Part shown: piece after piece, positions 1 to 8,576 of the stretch | Layout of the letters: every line of letters begins with the position of its first letter | How positions within the stretch are numbered: position 1 is the stretch's first letter | From: Chara braunii | Taxonomy: Eukaryota; Streptophyta; Charophyceae; Charales; Characeae | DNA: 22,962 bases | Direction: 5' to 3' | NCBI GenBank assembly: GCA_003427395.1 | Contig: BFEA01000263.1 | Location: forward strand, 695,906 to 718,867 | Position numbers and translations under genes: made by a program | Notes under the pieces: generated by a model | Seen by the model: only the letters and a program-made list of their open reading frames with translations | What the model was told of the DNA's origin: nothing | The model's database searches: none

Positions 1-685
1 GGCGCTGAAGTCGCCATAGCCAATTGAGAGTGAACTCGTATCTGAAAGCCATATCTCTGAGTTTTGAGTGGGCGCATGTCGCCAGTATGCTGCGTTGCTG
101 TTTACATGCATGAAAAGTGTGTTTGAGAACGAGTATGATTGCACTACGACCTTGACCCTTCAGGACTGTAGCAGCTACGACCTTGACCCTTCAGAAGTTC
201 TACAGCTACGACTTCTAGAACTCCCTAAGACTTCTACTCGCCAGGTCTACAGATCGAACCCCTGCTACCTAAGGACCGTACGACAGTCTACCAACTGTTA
301 CAAATACACAGGTCACAGGTTCAACTCTCGGTGTCGACACAAATACTGTACACGGGTAAGGTGATGACTAGGGATCGAGCCCTGGGATCTGCATCGGCTA
401 CTGCGAACAGGTGAATACCGTTTCAGATCGCTTTATGACAAACATATTCAGAGAACATAGCAAACAAAAGTCTGAATCGGAATCTTTAGCAAAAACGTCA
501 ACGGGACAACGGACAACAGGATTTTCGTATAAAAGTTTACAGTTGCAATCAGACTCGTTCTCATTCACACTTTACATGCATGCAAACAGTAGCGCAGCAA
601 ACTGGCGACATGCGCCCACTCAGTACTCAGAGATATGGCAACCCAGATACGAGTTCACTTCCAATGGCTATGGCGACACAGCGCC
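1..685. mobile_element. Foldback/MITE-like element with ~143-bp terminal inverted repeats
   Basis: Bases 1-143 are, with scattered mismatches and small indels, the reverse complement of 544-685. The outer ends read GGCGCTGAAGTCGCC on the left and GGCGACACAGCGCC on the right. The ~400-bp interior carries copy A of a dispersed repeat. Long arms around a short non-coding interior fit a non-autonomous foldback or MITE-type DNA transposon. The left arm starts at the first base of the window, so the true end and any target duplication may lie outside. No transposase is visible. The superfamily cannot be assigned. Confidence 0.6.
146..425 (+). repeat. Dispersed ~280-bp repeat, copy A
   Basis: This copy matches 1226-1505 over its length, by eye at roughly 85 % identity. 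It begins with two units of a 31-bp tandem motif (ACGACCTTGACCCTTCAG at 146 and 177). It then runs through a shared block with AGATCGAACCCCTGCTACC and ends at GGGATCGAGCCCTGGGATCTGC. Short tRNA B-box-like words (GGTTCAACTC, GGATCGAGCCC) occur in it, so a tRNA-derived SINE origin is possible but unproven. No conserved open frame is shared by the two copies. Confidence 0.6.
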
Positions 686-1225
686 CAAAACAACTCTCTG
701 TTCACATACACTGGATCACCCTGGATATCCCACACGCGTCTCTCTGAACACACACGCACACACACACACTGAACACTAACTACAGCTATGGCGGCTATGG
801 CCGCTGCTAACCTATCGCTATGACTGCTAACTCTCCTTCAAGCCCACTTCGTCTTCGGGCATACTGCAGACCTGCTTGCACAAGTCGCTGTGGCAGCGCT
901 TCCGCATGGCTCACGCAGGAATGAATGAATGGCTGGGCACTGCCTCTTGATTTATACTTCTGAAGCTCGTTGGTCTGCCCCTTTCCATCGGCCCATGGTG
1001 CACACGGTCCCTCACGGTACTTGCTGGACTGGACTGGGACTGACTGGACCGTACCGCTGACTGCATGGGGACGCCCTGCCAACTTACCGCTATCGTACTG
1101 CGAACGTACTGCAGTTGGTCCACCACTTGCCCACTTGCCTCAGTCTAAAACGTGAGCAAGCTTCGAAAGGCCACTTCCGGACCTTCCGGAAGTCTGTGGA
1201 CTTGGCCCTTTGGGACTGTAGCAGC
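686..1225. other. Gene-free stretch, no recognised gene
   Basis: It contains a short (CA)n tract near 752-770, a stretch rich in GGACTGGACTG words near 1022-1050, and a small hairpin at 1173-1193 (ACTTCCGG, 5-nt loop, CCGGAAGT). Overlapping short open frames on both strands show no recognisable protein family and look like chance. It separates the inverted-repeat element from the second copy of the dispersed repeat. Confidence 0.5.
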
Positions 1226-1505
1226 TACGGCCTTGACCTTTCAGGACTGTAGCAGCTACGACCTTGACCCTTCTGGACATCTACAGCTACGACATCTAGA
1301 ACCTGCTAAGACCTCTATCTCACAGGTCTACAGATCGAACCCCTGCTACCTACGGACCCTACGACAGTCTACCAACTGTTACAATTACACAGGTCGTGGG
1401 TTCAACTCTTGGGGTTGACACAGATACTGTACACAGGTAGGGTAAGGGCTAGGGATCGAGCCCTGGGATCTGCATCTGCTACTGCAAAAGGTGAAAACCG
1501 TTTCA
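1226..1505 (+). repeat. Dispersed ~280-bp repeat, copy B
   Basis: Second direct copy of the repeat at 146-425, in the same orientation. It too starts with the 31-bp tandem motif and ends with the GATCGAGCCCTGGGATCTGC block followed by a GTGAAAACCG-like tail. Unlike copy A it is not enclosed by the long inverted repeats, so the repeat has its own identity rather than being just the interior of that element. Confidence 0.6.
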
Positions 1506-1700
1506 CAGTTCTTGCACAGCACAAAAAAAAAACGATGCTGCAAAGGTATCGGCTTCCCAAACAAAACAGTCGCAGATAAAGAGACAAAAAAGGTTCGGTG
1601 GTATTCCCTCCTATTTCTTGCACGAGGATTTCTGTCTGCTCTCAGGCTCTTCTTTTTGTTTTTGTATAGGGCAGTTCCTTATGTTTTTAGTTTTCTGTTT

Positions 1701-1730
1701 TTGCGGGCGAAGCCGCAACGGGTCATCTAG
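1701..1730 (+). mobile_element. Helitron-like 3' terminus (hairpin plus CTAG)
   Basis: A perfect 6-bp stem (TTGCGG, loop GCGAAG, CCGCAA; 1701-1718) is followed after 8 nt by CTAG at 1727-1730, then a T at 1731. Helitrons characteristically end with a short GC-rich hairpin about 10 nt before CTRR and insert between A and T. The word GCGGGCGAAGCCGC followed by GGGT and CTAGT is typical of Helitron ends in many eukaryotes. I could not find a convincing 5' TC terminus or any Rep/helicase coding sequence, so this is probably the end of a non-autonomous copy with unknown left limit. Confidence 0.6.
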
Positions 1731-1911
1731 TATAGATGTAATGACAGAAACAGGCCACTCCAAATGCACTCACCCTAAAAGGACGGCCAGGTGCACAGAG
1801 TACTCCTAGCCTGCTCTGACCCGAAGGGGGGTACAACTTTAGTGGTCTGTTTGTGTCAAATGTTCCCAATGTGGCCTATTTTTGTCATTTCCCCTCTTTT
1901 TCTGATCCCCA

Positions 1912-2364
1912 AAAGAAATAAAAGAGAAAAGGAGAAGCTTGCAACAATGTCCTGCATTTGTGTGTGTCTTTTTTTTTTTTTTTTTTTTTCCTGTTGCAAT
2001 GTAATCACCATCCATCGACTCATTTCATGTTGACAGAGTTTCTCAAATTGTGTACTTGGCACTGCTTCCTTGATTAATGGCTTTATTTTTTTTTTTTTTG
2101 ATGATTGGTTGTTGAATGGGCCTCCTTTTTTGCTTTTTTTTTTTTTTTTAAGGACCCCCCCCCCCCCCCCCTCCCTCCGCGAAAAAAAAAAGAGAAAAGG
2201 AGAAGGTAGTGATAATTTCCTGTATTTATGGTTTATGATCCCCCCCCTCCCCCCTCCCCCCTCCTTTTGCAATGTAATTGTCATCCATTCAGTCATTCCA
2301 TGTCAATGGTATTTCTCCAATTGCGTGTTTGCTTGCTTGCTTGATGATTGGTTGTTGAATGGAG
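1912..2364 (+). repeat. Imperfect ~270-bp direct repeat in the intron
   Basis: Two copies, about 1912-2118 and 2185-2364, share an ordered series of blocks: AAAAGAGAAAAGGAGAAG, then CCTG and a pyrimidine run, then TGCAATGTAAT followed by CATCCAT and CATTTCATGT-like sequence, then TTTCTC-AATTG, then GATGATTGGTTGTTGAATGG. The homopolymers inside have changed length and base between copies (T-run against C-run). It looks like an old tandem duplication eroded by slippage. Confidence 0.55.
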
Positions 2365-2376
2365 TGCCTGAGTGAC

Positions 2377-2409
<33 letters not shown>
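2377..2409 (+). repeat. (ATTG)8 microsatellite
   Basis: Eight uninterrupted ATTG units. Shorter arrays of the same motif follow at about 2440-2450, 2519-2534 and 2608-2624, interspersed with GAATGGACTGCCTGC words, so the whole 2377-2700 stretch is a degraded TTGA-rich minisatellite. Confidence 0.8.
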
Positions 2410-2711
2410 GTTGGATGGACTGCCTGCGTGGCATTGATGCATTGATTGATTGAATTGAATGGACTGTCTGCGTGGACCATTAAGTGATTGATTGATTTGA
2501 ATGGACTGCCTGCATGGGATTGATTGATTGATTGATGATTGATTGATGATTGCTTGGTGATTGATTGATAATTGATTGATAATTGATTCATGATTGGTTG
2601 TTGAATGGCATTGATTGATTGATTGATGATTGGTTGTTGAATTGACTGCCTGCTTGGCATTGCTTTATGATGATTGAGTTGAATGGACTGCCTGCCCGGG
2701 ATTGTTTATAG

Positions 2712-3914
2712 GTGCTGGCATTGAATCCGGCGAACAAGAAGGCGGCATTGCAGAGGGCTGCTTGTCAGAATCTTAAAGGCAATCTGGGAAACTTAGAGCT
2801 AGCAATCAATGATTATGAGCTGGCATTGAAGGCCGACGAAGACAAGAGCAGCAAGGTATCCTCTTTCCTAAACAGGAGAGCCCGTGATGGGTCATCAACA
2901 GCTGGTGGGTCGGGTTCCAGGTCTTCTGCTGCAGCTGCTAGCCAGACTTCCAGTTTTGGTCCAACCTCTGCTTCGGCAACCTTGTCCAGGTCCCGAAGCA
3001 AGGGTCGATCTCAAGGGGGAGGAGCCCCCTCATCGTCTTCGTCAGCTTCGATTTCCCGACAATCTTCTTTCACCTTCACGTCACCTCAGTCATCCACCAT
3101 AGCCACTGGCAGAGTCCAGTCCTCACAGCCAAGCAGCAAAGACTCAGCAGAAGCAGCCGCAGCAGGAGGAGGAGGGGGTTCACAGCCATCACCAGTTGGG
3201 CCGGTATTAGTGGACACGAACGACTTTCGAACACAGTCAGGTAGAAGTTTGCGAAAGTCAGAGGTCAGGTTTGACAAGAGAGAACAGAGGTCTGCAGAGG
3301 TCCAGCTCGCAGCTTCTACCGGTGGAGGTGGTGGTGCTGTCGTGGCAGCAGGTGGTGATGGGGGTTGTGCCGGCTCGCAGATGACGGCTGCTGCTGTTGC
3401 ACAAAGGCGAAGCACGAGCGGGCTAGGCCCAGCGGTGTCGGGATCGGAACAGGAGGAGGAGGAGAGGGAGGAGGATATGAAAGCGGCGAGAGAACATGAA
3501 ACGTCCACTCATCGACTAAGCAATCGCATGAAAGAACTTGAGGATATGGGAGGTGATGGGCTCCCCTTCTCTCCCTCTTCGGGTAGAGGGGGCTTGGTGG
3601 AGGGTGATGGAGCTGGTGCAGCTGCTGTAGAAGGGGACCGAACACAAGTCATTCCTTCTGCCGGCAGATCTGGTTCGTTTACCGAGTCTCAGCAACGGAA
3701 GAATGGCCATGCCACGGAGCCTTCCACCTCGTTCTCTTCAACTGGGATGCCAATTACCCCTCCAACGGCGACTGCTGACTTTTTCCATGGGCGTGGGTTT
3801 GCTCATCGTAAAGCATCCAATTTCCTGGCAGCAATTGAAGATTACACAAGAGCGATTGAGAAGGACCCCAATCATTTCAAGGCTCTCTTCAACCGGGGTT
3901 TCTCGTATGACAAG
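2712..3914 (+). CDS. Internal exon of a tetratricopeptide-repeat (TPR) protein with long Ser/Ala-rich linker
   Basis: The exon is open for 401 codons in phase 0 between a 3' splice site (TATAG, 2707-2711) and a candidate donor (AAG|GTCCTC, GT at 3915-3916). GTG at 2712 is a Val codon inside a repeat, not a start. Residues ~4-47 form a TPR helical pair (LALNPANKKAALQRA, then AINDYELALKAD). Residues ~48-350 are low complexity, rich in Ser, Ala and Gly with an acidic EEEEREED patch. Residues 358-391 are a textbook TPR (FHGRGFAHRK, AIEDYTRAIEKDPNHFKA), and LFNRGFSYDK opens the next one. TPRs act as protein-docking scaffolds, so a partner-binding role is likely but no specific function can be given. 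Flanking exons are outside the window. The reading could extend past the donor by eight codons to a TGA at 3939; I prefer splicing because the TPR is interrupted there. Confidence 0.75.
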
Positions 3915-3946
3915 GTCCTCTTCCCCCCGTTTCTTCTCTGACAAAC

Positions 3947-4010
3947 CAAGAGAGTGATTGAGAAGGATACAAATTATTTCAAGGCTCTCTTCAACCACTT
4001 CTTTTCATAT
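3947..4010 (+). pseudogene. Decayed extra TPR unit in the intron
   Basis: This stretch resembles the exon's own 3' part (3847-3908). The main block (3956-4008) is offset by exactly 102 bp, i.e. 34 codons, the length of one TPR. It is in the same frame as the exon and reads VIEKDTNYFKALFNHFFSY against AIEKDPNHFKALFNRGFSY, but a TGA at 3939-3941 separates the two. It lost the Asn-Arg-Gly and the Asp-Lys after FSY. It is best read as a tandem duplication of the exon end that became intronic. An alternative is a remnant of the real next TPR after sequence loss. Confidence 0.55.
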
Positions 4011-4018
4011 GTGTTTTT

Positions 4019-4187
4019 GTTTCCTGATAAGTTCATTGAGCTTGTTTTTTTTCCTGAATGTGAAAAGAAGAAGAAGAAGAAGAAGAAGAAGAAGAAGAAG
4101 AAGAAGGCCTGTACCAGTTACGAATCTTCTTGTGGCCTGTTTCCTGATAAGTTCATTGACCTTGTTTTTTTTCCTGAATGTGAAAAG
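4019..4187 (+). repeat. 49-bp direct repeat pair flanking an (AAG)14 array
   Basis: 4019-4067 and 4139-4187 are identical except for one base (GAG against GAC at the tenth base of GTTCATTGAG). Between them is an (AAG)14 array at 4065-4106 plus ~32 bp of unique sequence. The near-identity indicates a recent duplication with the triplet array arising or expanding at the junction. It lies in the intron after the TPR exon. Confidence 0.85.
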
Positions 4188-5336
4188 TGTGAGGAATGAG
4201 CCCTCGTGGGGCCCTTATCAGACATACAAGTGTTCTGGGCTGCGGCCCCTAGCAAGCTCGTGCCCGCCCTAAGTGAAGGCGGGCCTGAAAATCCACGTGA
4301 GGCCTGTTTCCGACATTTTTCCATATGTGGGTACTCAGACAGTTGCAGTTTGCCAGTTGGTTACGAAGCAACGTGAGCCTCCAGGCTCTTCCAGAAGTAA
4401 AAGGGCTGCGCTGTACAGTTGAGCGCAGGGCTCAGGTGGTTGCGCCCTGGGCACACGCTGCATGAGGCCAGCACATCACGGACTGGTCACGGGCCGTGAG
4501 GAAGCAGCATTGTCGTCACACATGTGCCGCGAGCCAATGAGAATGCTGCAAAGACTTGGATGGCAGTTTCGGTGAAAAATTCGCCGAAAATAGCACCACC
4601 CATTAACCACGAGTGACTGCACGAGGCCCAGGCCAGGATCTGAAACTGGGCCTGGGCATAGACACTTGGGGCCAGAGGCAAGCTAGTGGGCCCCCCACAC
4701 GCCTGGTCAGGCCAGCCAGCAGCGGACACTTTCCGTATAGGAAAGTGTGTGCCCCCTGCTGAGGCATTCGGGCCTTGGCAGGCAATGCGGACACGCTGCT
4801 GTGTTGCTGCGCTAGTGTCTGCATGGGCGCTGCCGGTCGAACGCGCGCACAGGCGCTGAGGTGAAGGGCGCTGCTGAGGCAGTGGGCGCACAGCAGCCAT
4901 AGCCGGGCTGCAGGGGCGCAGGCAGATTATGGCGATGGTGGTCTTCGTGTAGGATGCGCAAAAAGTGGGGAGTCGATGGCTGATGAGGGGAGGAGAGAGA
5001 ACGTACCTGGTCTATGCTGGTGGTCGGCATTGGTGGTGACTTCACGTACATTAGTCTTCGACTTCAGTGTGATCCAGTTGCATGAACGTAGGTAGGACAG
5101 ATAGGCTGAGTAGAGTAGGCTGGGCGCCCGGCGCCAGACAGTAGGAGCGACATTGGATACAGTGTTGGTGTGACCAGGAAGTGTCGGCATTGGCACTAGA
5201 GTTCATTATATTGCTCTTATTTGGATGGAATCTTGGTGCATTGTGGTCTCTGCTTGGTACATGACTATCTGCACTACTTCGTGATTTTGCAACTTGGTTT
5301 TCTGTCTATTGCTCTCGCTCATATTCCATGCAATTT
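4188..5336 (+). other. GC-rich gene-free stretch; its right part is a candidate 5' LTR
   Basis: Because a tRNA primer-binding site starts at 5337, the sequence just left of it should be an LTR, ending in CA at about 5331-5332. A TTATAT at 5206-5211 could be the LTR promoter. The left LTR border cannot be placed: the matching 3' LTR is missing from the window and many TG words are possible. A hairpin sits at 4726-4748 (ACACTTTCC, loop GTATA, GGAAAGTGT). No coding sequence is recognised. Confidence 0.4.
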
Positions 5337-5348
5337 TGGTATCAGAGC
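5337..5348 (+). promoter_or_regulatory. Retrotransposon primer-binding site for initiator tRNA-Met
   Basis: TGGTATCAGAGC is an exact 12-nt match to the primer-binding site used by many plant LTR retrotransposons, complementary to the 3' end of initiator tRNA-Met, where minus-strand DNA synthesis starts. It is preceded by GCAATTT, which fits an LTR ending in CA plus a short spacer. It is on the same strand as the gag/pol remains that begin at 6581 and so gives the element its polarity. Confidence 0.8.
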
Positions 5349-6580
5349 TGGTTTGAGATCGCCGTTACTGGCGCTGGCGACATTGTTACTTGGTGCACTG
5401 ACAAAGCTTCTACGCAGTGAGGATACATTGGCAATGGCTATATTGGTGACTCCCGGGTAGGGGGGAGTGTCGCCGGAATGATGTGGCGACAGCGTGGGAG
5501 CTGTGGCGACAGCGGATGTATGCGGGATGGTGAGAGCATGCTGACATGGCATTTTGGCTGAGGTGGCACTTCATTGCAATGTGTGTGGTACCTAGGCTAT
5601 GATTGGTGAGAAATCTGTGGTTGGGGGCAGCTATCTCCAGGTACATTGTTCCCTTACCTTATCTTCCCTCTCAATCTCTTCTTACTGTGAGGAAGTGAGT
5701 CCAGCCTTGAGTGTCCTCTTTTGACAAAGGAGTCTTGAGGGCTCTACCTTGAGAGTTGACATTCTTCCTGGTGGTGCATCTAAAAGGAGAGGGCGGTGCC
5801 TCTGAAGGGCCCTGGTCGAAGCATGGGTCACGGTCATCATGCCAACCCATGGGAGTAGAGCACGCATGCTTTGCTGCTTTGTCCCTTAAGCTCTTGCTGC
5901 GCTGCAGAGGGAACATGGACTGACCAGTCCTATGCGAGATGTATTCCGTAACGTCTATAAAGGACATCTGGCTGGGATCTTATATCTCACTGTGATTGTT
6001 ATCCTGTCTGCGACGTTAAATAATTCCTGAGGACTTGGGGGCTGTCCTTAAATTGGCTCTTGATCAGCCAGATCAATCGGATGGAATGTTCATTGCACAC
6101 GACGGGCAGAATTGGTCATAAGCGGGTTCCTGGGCACAGGGTTGGGCCGTCGTACACACGACAGACACTACTGCTTGATGATGCAAGTCAGGATCGTTGT
6201 ATACAGGGGAAGGGAAGGTTCCAATTGGTCCTCGTACACAAACATAATTATTCCCATTTCTGCATTCATCTGTGCACTTGATTTATTTTTGTTTTTTATT
6301 AGTTTTTTGGACAGACTGCTAACACCTTACAGACAGCATCAGACTAGAACTGTAATAGTCTGCCATAGCCAGTTCTATTCGACGCTGCTGTAAGAGAACT
6401 GATCAAAGTAGGAATATATCATTTGCTCAGTCTGTGTGAATGCCGTCGACACCACTTGATCGGTAGCCTGGTTGACTTGCCAAACATTTATTTATTTTAT
6501 TATATTTTTCAAATCGGTCAGACACATGCTGTGGTAGGCTCCAGCAAGAGCATTAGTGCAGATAGTGATCTGCCTAGCTG
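5349..6580 (+). other. Untranslated leader of retrotransposon 1
   Basis: Lies between the primer-binding site and the gag ATG. At 1.2 kb it is long for a leader, so it may include inserted sequence; an AT-rich patch is seen near 6278-6300 and 6487-6510. Short open frames on both strands match no family I recognise. Confidence 0.45.
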
Positions 6581-8506
6581 ATGAGCGGTACAAATAGTGG
6601 GGAAGAGACAACGCACTATAGGAGGCAAGCACGGTGGGATACACGAAGAGTTCCAGTAGTGTTTCAGGTTCTGCTACCAGGGCAAGAGAGACTGTTCCGG
6701 GCCGAAGCAGGGGCCCAATGTTTGCAGACAGCTAGGGAGGCAGCAGCAGCTGCGGAGCATGTTTTAGCGGAAGCAGCAGCTAGTGCTGAAGCTATGGCAG
6801 CTCCTTCAGTGACCTCTCTAGGTCAGCCGACATCAGTAAACTTTCACTATGTCCTTTGTCTCATCCAATGGGACTAGTGTAGGACCATCCATCAGTCAGA
6901 TGGCAGGCTCACAATACAGCCAGCCACCTCAGCCCACTAGGGAGGAGATATAACTCCAGCAAGTAGAGCTACTCCGCTTACGGCTAGAGAAGCAACTCAG
7001 AGATGCTACTGAAAGACAAGATCAGATTAGAAATCGTCAAGCTGGATTGGAGAGCGGAGGCAGACAAGGCTGCATTAGAAGGGTTAGATGATTCAACCTT
7101 GGACGATGTAGGAAAGATCATCCGGGCGAATCTCCTCAATATGAACGAGTATTTTGACAGCCGACTGGATGAAATCCAGTCAACCCCTTGACAAGATACT
7201 GACGGCTGTGTCGGGAAGGGGAGGACTACAACCCTCCATACCTAGCGGGCCAAATGTCTGGAAGCAGCCAGTCTATACATCACCGGTTCCTTTACCAGCG
7301 GTGACATGCCCATTCGTTCCCCAATTCGGTATCGTATCAGGTGGTACTTCAGCAACAGCAGCACAGACTGTTGCTTCTTCATCCTCAGGTCCAGCTGCTG
7401 CAGCTACGGGGCAGCAGTCGGTCCCACCAATGAGACCACAACAACCTTGGTACCCCAAGACCCCACTGAAACCACCTCCTACCTTATCGGGAGATAAGAA
7501 GGATGAGGCATTGGACACTTGGTTGAGGATGGTTCCAATGTGGGTAAGGGCGAAGAGGACGTTGCTAAATGAAAAGGTGATCATTGCCGCCTCATATCTT
7601 GAGGGATCGAAAGTGAGATAGCTAGATGGACTAGTGGCATTCGAAGGTTTCGGCCGGCGAATGAATGATTGGGCAAAGACCCACACTTTAAAGAGCTTCA
7701 TGGCGTTGGTTGAAATGTGATGGCACAACCCTCAGCAGGCCACTGATGCGTTGTCCCGACTTGATACTAAAAAGGTACAAGTTCGTGAGTGAGCTCACCA
7801 CTACTGTGGAGAAACTCGTAGTCGTCCCCGGTGTTCGCTATGATCCAAAGGTCTTGCTGGCCATGTAGCTGAGATGTCTTCCCACAGACATCAAGAACTT
7901 GATGGTTAGTGAGGCAAGCGTCGATTATCATACTTTTGACTCCTTTAGCAAGAAGGCCTTAGACTCAGAGGCTAAGCTAGGAGGAGCACAACAACCTGTT
8001 ACGGATGGTAGGAAGAAGAAGCCCCCACAAGAATGAAAGAAGAAGGGTAGTCGGTTGATGATGGTTGATTCCGAAGGGAATCACACCGAGATCGATGATC
8101 TTTCTGATCTTGTGGAGGAAACAGAGATAGGCAGCGAGGAGAGTGCAAATGGTGGCAATCTCTCTGTCATAAGAGGAAAGCCGGAAGGTCGTGGCAAGGG
8201 CGGTCAACAAAAGAGTTAGGGGCAGGTCCAAAACTTAAACAAGACTCCGACTTGGGTAAGGGCTGGCCTGGATCAGGATGTGTGGAGGGACTGGTACTCG
8301 CGAGGAGCTTGCGTCAACTGCGACGAATATGGCCATCAACAGTTCAAATGCCGGAACGCGAAAGTCTCTCAAAAGATTCCTCCCAAAGGTGGTTTTGGGG
8401 GATCTTTCGCCCAGAGTGGTGCATCTACAAGTACCAATCAGGGAAACACATTGTTAGTAGAAGTTATAGCTGCTTCTACTCATGCTGAAGTGGTTGAAGT
8501 ACCGTA
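6581..8506 (+). pseudogene. gag: gag of retrotransposon 1 (capsid and nucleocapsid), broken
   Basis: Gag forms the cytoplasmic virus-like particle that packages the element RNA. An ATG at 6581 opens an Ala-rich N-terminal part (to 6874). Frame changes follow near 6880-7000 and near 7190. The segment from 7154 holds a Pro-rich stretch and then the Retrotrans_gag-like block (PPPTLSGDKKDEALDTWLRM to about 7618), which continues past a TAG at 7619 in the same frame. A nucleocapsid zinc knuckle of the form C-x2-C-x4-H-x4-C (CVNCDEYGHQQFKC) is intact at 8310-8351. Other in-frame stops show it is dead. The assignment rests on the knuckle plus the downstream protease and RT. Confidence 0.75.
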
Positions 8507-8576
8507 GCCACTTCAAGAGTTGGCCGAAGCTATTGACTCGCTAGTCATCCTGCAGACACATCTAGACTGAACGACG

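Larger units (their letters stand above)
1731..2711 (+). other. Intron-like low-complexity region upstream of the TPR exon
   Basis: The sequence ends in TTGTTTATAG at 2702-2711, a good 3' splice site, directly followed by TPR coding sequence. It is full of T, A and C homopolymers (for example poly-T around 1970-1989 and poly-C around 2154-2171) and TTGA tetranucleotide arrays. The word GATTGGTTGTTGAATGG recurs in whole or part near 2103, 2346, 2592 and 2624. I see no coding sequence in it. Confidence 0.55.

Noticed and set aside
411-779. 122-codon plus-strand open frame
   Set aside because: It overlaps the right arm of an inverted repeat and ends in a CA microsatellite translated as His-Thr; no protein domain.
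1856-2375. Long frames on both strands rich in Phe, Lys, Gly or Pro
   Set aside because: They are translations of homopolymers in an intron-like region.
2289-2660. 123-codon minus-strand frame with repeated Ser-Ile-Asn-Gln
   Set aside because: It is the translation of the TTGA/GAATGG minisatellite.
2384-2660. CRISPR-like array of spaced repeats
   Set aside because: Repeat words are of irregular spacing and the spacers are the same TTGA motif; it is a minisatellite in eukaryotic DNA.
3086-3508. 140-codon minus-strand frame opposite the TPR exon
   Set aside because: Shadow of the Ser/Ala/Gly-rich linker; the sense strand has clear TPR motifs at both ends.
3954-4199. Poly-Lys-containing protein
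   Set aside because: The Lys run is the (AAG)14 array; only the first ~20 codons reflect real TPR ancestry.
4726-4748. Rho-independent-type terminator
   Set aside because: The hairpin has no T tract and the DNA is eukaryotic.
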